From Lactuca virosa (taxonomy: Eukaryota > Streptophyta > Magnoliopsida > Asterales > Asteraceae), in contig CAKMRJ010005634.1 of assembly GCA_928212115.1 (NCBI GenBank), positions 176,283,086-176,347,085 of the forward strand: a stretch of 64,000 nt of DNA, written 5' to 3'. A model generated the notes under the pieces. The model was given only the letters and a program-made list of their open reading frames with translations, was not told the DNA's origin and searched no databases. The position numbers were made by a program, and so were the translations under genes. Positions 32,658 to 43,523 of this stretch are shown piece by piece. Numbering within the stretch: position 1 is the stretch's first letter; every line of letters starts with the position of its first letter.

Positions 32658-33579
32658 ATCATCGGGATAGAAGTTATAGATCTACTATGAAGAAAAGTTG
32701 CTTATTTGATATTATTATCGTTTTTTGAATCAAATTTGTAAGCTTAATATATAGATGCATCTCATTTTGTAGTTTACTGCAGTTGGTTACTTGTATCTCA
32801 TGATTCAATCTTTGTTGCCAATTTGTCCTATTTTCCACCATAAAAAATACTATAATTTGTCAATGTCGTGATATAATCTATGGTAAAATACAAGAAATGT
32901 TATGGTACCTTTTTTTAATTTGTTTATTATAGTAACATTTTACTTTCAATTCTTCCAAATATAACATTGTCCTTTCAAAAATCTACACAATATCTATATA
33001 CAAATCAATTTCACTGATATAGCTTGGTAATAATAAGAAAAGAAGCTGAGAATTTAAAATATATCATCGGATAGAATTTTCAAAGTATAATGATCTATTA
33101 AGAAAAAAAAAAATTGAAAATAGGAAGTTGTAGTATTTATGAAACTCTTTTTCTATCCAAATTATACTTTGAAAAAAATAATTTTTTTCTCTCTCTAGTT
33201 ATAGTTGAGTTTTGCAATTTTGATCGCTGAAGATTTCTTTTCTAAATTTGGGCATTATTTGATGCAATGAGTTTTGCAATTTTTATTCCAAATAATTTCT
33301 TTTCTAATTTTGGTCATGATTTGATACAACCTATATTCCAAGTAAAATGGTTATTTTTTTCACACCAAGTATAACCGAATTTTACAAATTTTGCAATTTT
33401 ATCGATAAAAAATAATCATTTTACTTAAAAAAAACAAAAATATTACCATAACCTAAAATAAATACCAAAAGTATATAAGAAAACCTTTTAAAACCAAAAA
33501 AAATTAAAATAAAATAAACATCAATAACCTGAGACCAAAAATACAAAAAGAAGTGAGGAGGTTTTTATAGTTTAAAAGA
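32658..33579. other. AT-rich intergenic sequence
   Basis: 3' flank of the X8 gene followed by A/T-rich DNA with poly-A and poly-T runs. No gene or recognisable repeat seen. Confidence 0.6.
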
Positions 33580-33636
33580 GGCCCATATATAAGTAAAACA
33601 ACCCAATTTTATTGAATCAAATTGGGCCTTAGGGTT
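33580..33636 (+). promoter_or_regulatory. promoter-like block: site II, TATA, telo box
   Basis: GGCCCA (33580-33585), TATATAA (33586-33592), TGGGCC (33623-33628) and TTAGGGTT (33629-33636) fall within 57 bp. Site II plus telo box is the usual combination in promoters of ribosomal-protein and other translation or cell-cycle genes in plants (established). It lies about 300 bp before an ATG at 33938. Confidence 0.5.
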
Positions 33637-33937
33637 ACGAAATTGAAAGATTACAATCGGTGATAAATAGCAAACACATTCTTCTTGAATTTCGCATTGC
33701 CTTTTGAGAGAACCAGTCGAGCGCCTTTCGGCCATGTCGCCTGAGTTCCGTTGCCGGCATATAACAAATTAGCCCTTGGTTTACTCCGTCGAAGCGAGCT
33801 TCTCACTTGCTTTTGCTCAAATCGAGGTTTTACATGCTTTCCAATCTTAAATTCACAAACTTTTGCTTCAAATATATATCAGGGAAGGTAGTTTCCTCGA
33901 TTATTTCACTGTAAATTAGCTTCAAATAGAGCTAGGA

Positions 33938-34126
33938 ATGGCCGATCCAATGGGATCTCGCGATGAATATGAAAACGAGATCTCTATTTCACCCGGCCTA
34001 TATCAATATATGGATATCATGGGGGCAGCCTCAAGGGTTTGCACGTTTCTCCTTGTTTTTCCGTCGTGTTTAATTCAGGGAACTGCCTCATATGTACCCA
34101 ACAAATCAATATCCTCACTTGTTTAG
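33938..34126 (+). pseudogene. possible first exon of an unidentified host gene
   Basis: ATG at 33938 opens MADPMGSRDEYENEISISPG followed by LYQYMDIMGAASRVC. The first ~35 codons look like a soluble protein N-terminus; the remaining codons to the stop look like intron read-through. I do not recognise the family and find no convincing downstream exons before element D, so the gene may be truncated or continue as small exons I cannot identify. Confidence 0.35.
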
Positions 34127-35530
34127 GTCCAGATTTTTTAAAATTTTTGTAAATTTTTTTAGATACAAAAAGGTTGATTTATTATTAACTACTACATTTT
34201 GTTAGATGAGTCATTTCTGAAAATTTATACACTTGTTTCGAAAGTTTTGCTTATTGTATTGTGGCAATTTATATAGTTTTGAACTCATATTCTCGGATGA
34301 GAATAAATAAACCCTCATTGATTTTCGCTATTGTTGACAAATTCTCGTTTCAATCTTCACGAATTGTATTTCAATTGGTAAAAACGATGCTTTGGTGAAT
34401 TCTGCATATTTCTTTAACTTGTACACAGTAAAAAAAGTCTTAACACATAGCTGATTAATTTGTTTACCATTCAGTTATATACTCTTTTTGATATAACTAT
34501 TTTGTTATTTAAAATTCAAAAAGAGCTCGCCGATGCATTTAATATAATGGTTAATGTGCAAACCAATTCACAATATAACATAAGCTAAACTAAATTGGAA
34601 TTTGAATGATAAAAATAACGAATGGCTTGGACAAAAGCAACAGATAAATACATTTTAATCTTTGCTAGTTACTGTGAGACTGTTGAATGGCATGGACAAG
34701 TATATTTGGGATTTGGTTACCTTGAATTCCTGTACGATTTTGTTGGATGCATCGTTTCTTACTAGTGGGAACAAACATGTACCAAGAAAAAAAATGTCAT
34801 GTTCTAGCAAAGTATCGAGATGGGCGAGTCTTGGATATGTCATCTCTTTTATGCCCGTTATGTGACTATGAATTTGAAGGCAATAATTGTTTTAATTTTT
34901 TAAATGTGAAACTCCTCTCAAGGTTTGGTTGGGGGTTAGCCGTTGGAAAAATGTTTGGTTTGTAGATATCGACAAGGAGCAACATGTGGTGACTTGGTTA
35001 GATTTTTTAGGGTTCACAAAGTTTTTGGGGACAAGACTCTTTTAACTGCAGATGATGTTAGATTTTGGAAAAATCTAAGCCTTATAAATGAGTGATAATA
35101 AAAATAACAAATATCGTATTTCGGAGTAGGTATGGTCATGCTGGATATGGGGTTGTTTGAAGGTATTAGCTCCGAAATCTAACAATCGTACATTTCGGAC
35201 TAACGAAATGTATTCCAAAATATGGATGTCGAATTACGATATTTTGGAGTATTTATGTTTATTCCGGAGTTGGTGGTAGGTTGGATTTGTGTCTAGAATG
35301 CGACACACTATATGTTCTGGATTGAAAATTGTATTTTGGAATGTACTTTAAAATATACATGCATTTTAGAATACTCTTTCTAATGGAAGACAATGTCAAC
35401 ATATCAAACAAATCTATGTAGTATATTGTTCGATATTATACATGTTTTAGTGTAGATATAAATAATTATATCAATAGGCTATACACTAATTAAATATGTC
35501 TATCTTTTTAAATTTCTTGATCAGATATAG
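34127..35530. other. AT-rich sequence, no gene identified
   Basis: Short frames at 34662-34965 have no recognisable family. Words such as TTTCGGA recur at 35120-35290 without clear periodicity. TATAG at 35526-35530 is the left target-site copy of D. Confidence 0.45.
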
Positions 35531-36210
35531 TGTAACGCCCGCAGAATCGGGCTAGTAAATTTAGAGACAATAAGCGCTAAAAATGACTTTTTGGTAGAAG
35601 ATTATTTAGAAAGATTAATCTTAACCAAAGTAATAGTTAGGGTTAACAATTGTAACCTATTCGACGTAATAAAGAATAATTATTTGAATATTATATGTTT
35701 CATGATTATTATAATACTAGTTGTCATACCCGTATATTATACAGGTTGATTTAAACAAAATGTTAAATAAAAACAATTAAATGAAAAAGTTTATTTGAAT
35801 TTAAAAAGTTATGGGAAAAAAAACATGCAAAAAATAAATTAATCAAAATTATGTATTTGCTTATCAGACTTGTGTATTAAACTGGTTAATTATAACAAAA
35901 TGTTAAACACAAATGTTTAAACTGTAAATTTATTTGAAATTGAAATTGAAATTTAAAATTTAAAGTTTAAAATTAATAGTTATTACGGTAGGTTTAATTT
36001 AGGGAAAGTAAATTAATGATATATTGAAAATGAAAAATGAAGTAAATGACAAGCGGAAAATAAATATATCTCAAAATTATGACAAAATGACATGTGCCCA
36101 GTTGAATGAGAGAATGACATTTGGCAAAATCATTCTTATTTATTAGGTTAGATAATAAAATAGGAAAAATCAGTCGAATCGTCCGTAAATCGTAAAAATA
36201 AGTGCGCCAA

Positions 36211-36213
<3 letters not shown>

Positions 36214-36257
<44 letters not shown>
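36214..36257. repeat. (TA)n microsatellite
   Basis: About 44 bp of alternating TA inside solo LTR D. Confidence 0.95.
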
Positions 36258-36262
<5 letters not shown>

Positions 36263-37423
36263 TTAGGAAGTATACGTCGTCCCGATCCCGAAAATATAAA
36301 TTGAGTCGAAATCCGAATCCGTATGAATTAGATATGATTTTTATAAGATATAAAAGTCAGCCGCGCACAACGAATATACGACGTAAAAAGCTACGAAGAG
36401 AATGGTTGACTTTTAGCTAATGCGACCAAAATAAAAATCGTAGTATTCATTAAAATAGGAATTTTGAGAAAAAGAATGCCAAAAACTGAGTTCGTACGAG
36501 AGAGTTATGATTTTAGCAAAATCATTTAATTTTATAAAAAAATGGACAAAAATACAAATTCAAAGCTAGCCGACGGAGTCTAAACGAAAGTTGTATATTT
36601 CGTCGATAGCTACACATGGATATAAAGAACGTCAAAAACGAAGTTCGTATGAACGAGTTATAATTTTTAATAGCACGTTTACGTATTAAAATAAAATGTA
36701 AATCATATATACGTATACATACATATACATATGTATATATCGTTAGAAAGGTATCGACGATGCGGTCGTTATAAGACTAATGTTGAGTACTTTCGACATT
36801 AGTTTAGTACAAATATCATTAAATCTATTTAAAATAGTATTATAAAGGGGTGTTTAGTAGTTTATATAACTATAAGGTCATTAAGTAATTATGGAGGGTA
36901 GTTTTTGTAAATTCAATTACTATAAATAAGAGCCTTGGGCTCTCATATTTCTTGCACCATTCTCTTGATTCAAGAGTCTTTCTCTTCTTATCCCCTGAGC
37001 ATTTCGGTCCCTCGTGATTCGACTTCTCTTTCTGTAGTTTTAGTATAGTAAGGTGAGCGCTGAAGCACTGCACGAATCTTTCTTACAAAGATTCAGCGAC
37101 GAAGTTCTGCCCCTGTAGAGCTCGGCTCCTAGCTAAAACTCCATTGTAAGTAAGTTATGCTTACCCTATTTTAAATATAGTTTATATTTAAAATTAGTAT
37201 TGTTATTATGAACTTATAATAAATATTTGAGCTATTATTATGACTTATATAAGTGTCGTTATAATATCTTTTTAACTACTCGCGGTACGTGAAATATGGT
37301 TTAAACGGCCGCATAGGGTTGTTGGATTTCATAAGTGCTATATGTCAAAATGGTCCTGCCCTCCGGTGTTTTATGTCTGACCCCTGTCTGTACATAGTGG
37401 TTGGAAAATATTGTTTAAACGCT

Positions 37424-37426
<3 letters not shown>

Positions 37427-37460
<34 letters not shown>
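37427..37460. repeat. (AAT)n microsatellite
   Basis: About eleven AAT units inside solo LTR D. Element E has a shorter ATT run at the matching place (57190-57203, 61151-61166). Confidence 0.95.
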
Positions 37461-37859
37461 GACTAATAATTAGTCACAATAAATATTAGACTAAAATCTA
37501 GTGGTAATAATACTGGGTTTCGTCGAAGGAAATTATTTTAAACGAAGCGCTGTCCGAGTACCGAGTCACCACCTTATCAAGTGAGTGCATCGTTACTTTC
37601 ATCTTACACATAAATATGAAGTATTTAATATAAATTACGTGCTATGTGTGCATATTATCTGTGTTCTTGATATCTATGAGGGATGAACGATTTATACATG
37701 TTCTAAATGATTTAAACTGTATATGTATTTTATATCTACGAAAATGTTGGGTAAAACATGGGTAGATGAAATAGTTGATGTGTGCTAAAATGATGAGAGG
37801 CCTCAATGTTTAAGATGATCTAGCCATCTAGCGGAGCATAGATGACGACCACAGACTAT

Positions 37860-38003
37860 TCTAGATAGTCCAGTGGAACACTAGCAGACTCGTAACTTGT
37901 AGGTGTTTTTGAACTACGTATTCACTAGGTATTTTTAACTAAGTGTTCACGATATGTTTTGAACTAAGTGTTCACCATATGTTTTGAACTAAGTGTTCAC
38001 CAG
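37860..38003 (+). repeat. ~25-bp tandem repeat in D, broken by C
   Basis: Units of ATGTTTTGAACTAAGTGTTC recur before C, and the series resumes at 47342 (AACCATATG...), so C landed inside the array. The target copies read ACCAG (37999-38003) and ACCAT (47342-47346), one mismatch. Confidence 0.85.
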
Positions 38004-39958
38004 TGTAACGCCCCATTCCTGGTATGTAATTTAAATATTGAATTTCCTTTCTTAAGGGTTACTCGACGAGTCAGTAGCCCCGACTCGTCGAGTAGAAGCG
38101 GGATTGCACGTGGACTTAGCGGGGCGACTCGACGAGTCCATTCCCGACTCGACGAGTCTGCCAGTCTGGATGAGACCCTAATTCTTAGGGTTTGTACCCT
38201 ATTTAAACGTCATTATAGCCCCCATCCCAGCCTCCAGCATCTCTAGAACGTTCCCCCTCAAAACCCTAGCCTCCCATTGGTGAGTTTCAGTGATTCCTTC
38301 TTGATTTTGAGTGATTTGGTGTATTCTTGGAAGTGTAGAAGAGAAGGTGTAAAGGAGAAGAAGGAGATCCAGAAGCTAGCTTCCATTTACTACTTCATCT
38401 GGTAATAAAGCCTCTACCTTGTTCATTTTCCTAGTAGATCTTCATATATGCTTGTTTTGCCACTTTTGGGACATTTCAAGATCCAAACTCGAAATTGGAG
38501 CTCCCTTAGGGTAGTGGACTATAGATCTGGACATCATTGAGCTCCAGGAGCTCAAAGTAGCTACCTTTATGCAATCAAGGCCTTGTTCCAAACCCTAGGT
38601 TCCCATTTCTAGCTTATTTTGGTGTTTTAGCTTCATACCTTTATGCATGCACGTAAAGTTGGCAACTTTATGTGTTATATTAGCCCTAGAAGCTCAGATC
38701 TATGAATTGGATGCACTGGAATTGACTAGAATCAACTGTATAGTGAAGACATGCATAGGACTCGACGAGTCGTTCATCGAACTCGGCGAGTCGGATCGCA
38801 AACCCCTGATTTCCCCGATTTGAGAGTTGTGAGTTGAATCAGTGAGTGGAAGAGGACTCGGTGAGTTAGAACAAGGATCTGGAAGTGGAGGGACTCGACG
38901 AGTCTACGCCCCGACTCGGCGAGTTGAGTCGCAAGTTAGAGAGTTGTGAGTTAGGGAACTCGGCGAGTCCATAGTAGGACTCGGCGAGTAGAGTCAACCT
39001 GGAAGTTTGACTCTGACCAGGACTTTGACTTTGACCAGTGGGCAAATTGGTCATTACTCCATGAGGAATCATCAGTTGATTCAGAATGTTATGTGATTGT
39101 AGCCGGGGAGTCGCCGGAGCAGCAAACATGGATTTTTCACTCGGGATATCAGCAGCCAGTTATACGAGGTGGGTTCTCCTTCAGTAGGATCGGGTCTACG
39201 ACACCAAGGCCGGCCCGTAGTATGATATGATAGTAGCTGAGCGTGGGCGGGGCCCGCATCCTATCTTAGCAGAGGGTGGGCGAGGCCCGTATCTCATAAT
39301 AGTAGTTGATTATGATGTATGAATAGTAGATTAGCTTTACATGTTGTCTATGTGATACTTGTATGTTAGGTTTAGTAGTTGAGTGTGGGCGAGGCCCGTA
39401 TCTAATCATAGCCGAGTGTGGGCGAGGCCCGTATCTCGAAGTAGCCGAGCATGGGCGAGGCCTGTACCTCAGAGATAGTGGAGTGTGGGCGAGGCCCGTA
39501 TCTCCTAGACAGTGGAGTGTGGGCGAGGCCCATATCTCCTAGATAGTGGAGTGTGGGCGGGGCCCGTATCTCCCAGTTAGCGGAGTGTGGGCGAGGCCTG
39601 TATCTCCACGAGTGTGGGCGAGGCCCGTATCTCCTAGTTGCATGCTATGTGTAGATGGTATGTGGTATATTGGGGAGGCTCACTAAGCTTCGTGCTTACT
39701 GTATTCAGTTTTGGTTTCAGTTACTTCCACTAGCACTGGGAAGGGCTCGGGATGATCGCATGGCACACACCACAGTCTTCAGCCTGGGAGTTAGACTCTG
39801 ATATTTGGATATGATATTTTGACACGATATTTGATATGTGACATTTGTTATGATATTTTGAGACATACTACTTATGGTTTTTATTAGGATATTGGATATT
39901 ATGGTTTTCACAATGTATTAAAAATGAAATTTTTAGACTGTATTGGTGGGATGTTTCA
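38004..39958 (+). repeat. 5' LTR of C (1955 bp)
   Basis: TGTAACGCCCC...GATGTTTCA. TATTTAAA at 38200-38207. ACTCG-N-CGAGT pairs centred at 38066/38088, 38132/38152, 38765/38786, 38898/38919 and 38963/38984. Candidate intron 39169-39720: donor GAG|GTGGGT (weaker than the GTGAGT of the 3' LTR), ~34-bp array of GGGC-GAG-GCCC stems (39370-39640), CTCAC, stem-loop TAAGC-TTCGT-GCTTA (39684-39698) and acceptor TTTCAG. Confidence 0.95.
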
Positions 39959-39961
39959 AGT

Positions 39962-39973
39962 TGGTATCAGAGC
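39962..39973 (+). promoter_or_regulatory. primer-binding site of C
   Basis: TGGTATCAGAGC 3 nt after the LTR; tRNA-iMet type. Confidence 0.93.
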
Positions 39974-40737
39974 CTTGGTTTGAGGGATTCGGGCACGCTT
40001 TCGGGTGTGTATGAACTCAAACTAAGGAAATGGTATAAGGTTTTCAAAAGAAAATCATTTTCAAAAAGAAATTTTGAAAAAGAAACTTAAAAAGAGAAAA
40101 GAGTTTTGAAAAAGAGAAAAGGGTGTGGTGCATGCAATCAGCCGAGCTCAAGTAAGTACTCCCAATTTAGCCATACAAGTTTATGTTATGATTATCAGTT
40201 TTAGTAGAATAGCATGCTAGATTAGGGCTAAGGATCTAGGAGGATGCCTTATGTGCCTACTATATGTGTTTCAGCTTTATGAGGACTGCATGCTAGTACA
40301 GATTAGTCAGGAGGATAGCCTGAGTAGTATATGCTTGATTACGTGCACTCGATGTCCGAATGCTGCTTGCTTTGTGCTTTTAGGAGTTCTAGTTGTCTTT
40401 CACTAGCTAGCAAACAAATATGTTATGTTACATATTGCAAGGACTAAATAATTTCAGAAGGTTAGGTCTAGCTCTATTTCCCAGCTCTTGTCTGAGTCCA
40501 ACCGTTGTAGGGTAGGATCTCTCATTCGAAGAATTATCTAGTCTGAGTGATATGTAAGAGTATTTGTGAGCTAGTTAGGGGAAGAAAGCAGGGACTTCTT
40601 ACGCAGCTGATGGCGGAGAGTGGGTTGGTGATTACCCTAGGGCAAGCCTAGGAAGAGAGTAGCAGAGGTCAGTAGCAGTAGAAGGGACTTGGTGGAGTCA
40701 AGGCAGTTCTTGAGGAAAGTACGGATAAATGTGGAAG

Positions 40738-40757
40738 GTAATATGGGCCCGTACTAC
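40738..40757 (+). promoter_or_regulatory. dimerisation-site-like stem-loop of C leader
   Basis: GTAATA/TACTAC arms (one A-C mismatch) around loop TGGGCCCG with palindrome GGGCCC; 121 nt before the gag ATG. Confidence 0.58.
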
Positions 40758-40850
40758 TGAAACCAGAGGATCCGTACTTGAATCGAGGAAGGCTGAGACA
40801 AGACCAAGAAACTTGTGGTAGATGTGATCCCTCTAGTTATATGAGTGTTT

Positions 40851-40876
40851 CTGACGATTGTCATTATGTGTTTCAG
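40851..40876 (+). promoter_or_regulatory. candidate splice acceptor before gag of C
   Basis: CTGAC (A at 40854), T-rich tract, TTTCAG with AG at 40875-40876, 22 nt away and 1 nt before the gag ATG. Same geometry as B. Confidence 0.5.
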
Positions 40877-40877
40877 A

Positions 40878-42344
40878 ATGGTGGTTTTACGCTCTAGACC
40901 AGCAGTCGGCAGTTCAGGTGCCGGAGATGGATCAGGTTCAGGCTCGGGAGCCGAGCATTTGGATGAGCAGACCAGAGAGTTCATCTCTTCAGAGGTCACG
41001 CGTAGCATACTTGAGCAGACTCCTGTGATCTCTGGATCGATCAAGGAGGGTATTCTTGAGCTTTTGGATGAGAGGATGAGTGCGATCCACACTGAGATGG
41101 TGACTATGATGGGGTCACGTACTTTGACATTCAGGGAGTTCCGGGCTTGTGGAGCTCTAGATTACCAGGGGCCCCGAGACCCCATTGCGAGTACCAGATG
41201 GTTGGCTGATGTGGCCAATGCTTTCCGCACTAGCAGATGTCCCGAGGGGGACAAGGTCCGACTTACATCCTGTCTTCTGAAGGGCAGGGCACGTGATTGG
41301 TGGGAGGAGGTCGGACATGTCATTGGGGATGATGCAACCCTTGATTCTATGACCTGGACGGATTTTGTGGCCCGGTTCAGGGCCGAATTCGCACCTGTCA
41401 TTGAGGTGCAACAGCTTGCTAGGGAGTTCCAGGATCTCCAGCAGACGATGGAGACAGTGGCGGAGATTACCGCCAAGTTCAGGGAGAGGGCTCTTCTCGT
41501 TCCTCAGTACGCGGCAGACGAGGAGATGAAGAAGGCAGGGTACCATGAGATGTTAAGGAGTGATATCAGACAGTTTGTGAGCCGGTCCAGCTGTAAAACG
41601 CTGGATGACATGATTGCGAGGGCTCGTGAGAGGGAGATTGATCTTGAGATGGAGAGAAAGAGGAAACCAGAGGTAGTTTCTGGTTCAGATGGTTCGGGAA
41701 AAAGGCCCAAGACAGATTCCCGAGGGAAGGGCCAGCAGGGCCGAGGCCGCTGCGGCAAGTGTGGTAGGTCACATGATGGGGCGTGCAGGGCAGGGAGTTC
41801 GGGCTGCTTCAAATGCGGCCGAACAGGACATATGAGCAGGGATTGTACTGTTACTTCTACCGTTACTACCACGTCACTTTCTGATCTGATTTGCTTTCAG
41901 TGCAATCAGAGGGGCCATAAGAGGTCCCAGTGTCCGAGCTTAGCAGTAGCAGGGAAGGTGGCGACACCTGCCCCTGCTACATTGAGGATTACAGACGGCC
42001 GTCAGGGCCGGGCTGAGGCGCCAGTGGCGAAGAGCAGAGCCTTCCAGCTGACAGCAGAGGAGGCGCGAGCGACTCCAGATGTGGTTACTAGGTCGTTCTT
42101 AGTGGACGGCATTTCAGCTGTGGTACTTTTTGATTCGGGGGCTACCCGATCATTTGTGTCACTTGCACTTAGCAAGCGATTTAGCAGAGCTCCGGGGGAG
42201 CTGGATTGCCCACTCGACGTGGAGATAGCAGACGACAAGACCGTCAGGGTCGTGGGAGTTTATAGAGGTTGTACACTGCAGTTATTCGATGAGCAGTTCC
42301 CAGTAGATTTGGTCCTATTCCCCTGCGAGGGAACAAGGTTATAG
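40878..42344 (+). pseudogene. gag and protease of chromovirus C
   Basis: Open frame starting at ATG 40878 (MVVLRSRPAVG), preferred over the upstream in-frame ATG at 40845 because it matches B's start and follows the acceptor. Capsid landmarks are YQGPRDPIASTRWLADV, LKGRARDWWEE and FRAEFAPVIEVQQLAREFQD. Nucleocapsid has CGKCGRSHDGAC, knuckle CFKCGRTGHMSRDC and second knuckle CNQRGHKRSQC. Protease begins VVLFDSGATRSFVSLALS with the D-S-G intact. The frame ends at 42344 through a frameshift near 42320; the same sequence continues in another frame (VIVGMDWLSSNGAVIDCE). Confidence 0.93.
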
Positions 42345-43523
42345 TGGGTATGGATTGGCTGAGTTCCAATGGAGCAGTGATTGATTGCGAGCTACAGTTG
42401 GTGAGGGTTCGCACTCCTAGTGGGGGAGAGTTAGTGATTCAGGGCGAGAGGCCACATCGCAGACCGATTCTTTGTTCAGCGGCTAGAGCGAGGTTCTATT
42501 TCTAGCAGAGTTGCGCGGGGTACGTTACCTATATTATGGATACCCGGGATAAGGGTAAGGCGACGGTTGATGATGTACCGAAGGTACGAGAGTACCCGGA
42601 CGTGTTCCCGGAGGATTTGCCTGGGATACCTCCTGAGAGACAGGTTGAGTTTAGGATTGACCTGGTTCCTGGTGCGGCTCCGATAGCCAAGGCACCGTAT
42701 TGGTTGGCTCCTCCTGAGATGCATGAGTTGTCTACGCAGCTGCAGGAGCTGCTAGACAAGGGTTTTTATCAGACTGAGCAGTTCGCCATGGGGAGCCCCG
42801 ATCCTGTTTGTGAAGAAGAAGGACGGGTCGCATCGCATGTGTATAGACTTCCGGGAGCTGAACAAGGTGACGGTGAAGAACCGTTACCCACTCCCGAGGA
42901 TAGATGATTTGGTCGACCATCTTCAGGGAGCATCTTGGTTTTCCAAGATTGATCTACGGTCCGGTTATCACCAGATGCGGGTCAGAGGTGATGATGTGCA
43001 GAAGACCGCTTTTAGGACCCGCTATGGTCATTATGAGTCTGTGGTGATGTCGTTTGGGCTCACCAATGCTCCAGTCGCGTTCATGGACCTCATGAACCGC
43101 GTGTGCAGGCCGATGTTGGATCGGTATGTGATAGTATTCATTGACAACATCTTGGTTTATTCCAAGACTCAGGAGCAGCATGAGGAGCACCTGAGAGAGG
43201 TGCTAGAGACCTTGAAGAGGGAGAGACTTTTCACAAAGTTCTCCAAGTGCGAGTTCTGGTTGCGCGAGGTGCAGTTTCGTGGGCACCTCGTCAACCAGAA
43301 GGGTATATTAGTCGATCCGGCCGAGATAGAGGCCGTGATGCAGTGGGAGGTCCCGAAGTCTCCATCTGAGATTCGGAGCTTCCTGGGCTTTGCAGGGTAC
43401 TACAGGAGATTCATCCAAGACTTCTCCAAGATAGCAGTACCGCTCACTCGACTGACCAAGAAGTCGGTTGTGTATCACTGGGGCCCTGAGCAGCAAGTAG
43501 CCTTCGAGACGCTCATGCAATGA
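42345..43523 (+). pseudogene. C protease end and reverse transcriptase
   Basis: After the frameshift the protease C-terminus reads to a TAG near 42504, then RT begins with VREYPDVFPEDLPGIPPER. A second frameshift near 42770 precedes KKKDGSHRMCIDFRELNK. RT boxes SKIDLRSGYHQMRV and FRTRYGHYESVVMSFGLTNA follow. The catalytic site reads FIDNILVYS: the second Asp of the usual FIDD (as in B) is Asn, which should abolish polymerisation. An in-frame TGA at 43521 stands where B has Arg. Confidence 0.93.

Noticed and set aside
33629..33636. Interstitial telomere repeat
   Set aside because: Only a single TTAGGGTT beside a site II word; a promoter telo box is the simpler reading.
35718..36180. Possible MITE or Helitron within D starting ACTAGTTGTCATACCCGT
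   Set aside because: The word recalls some small plant transposons and could explain D's extra length, but I found no terminal repeats or target duplication.
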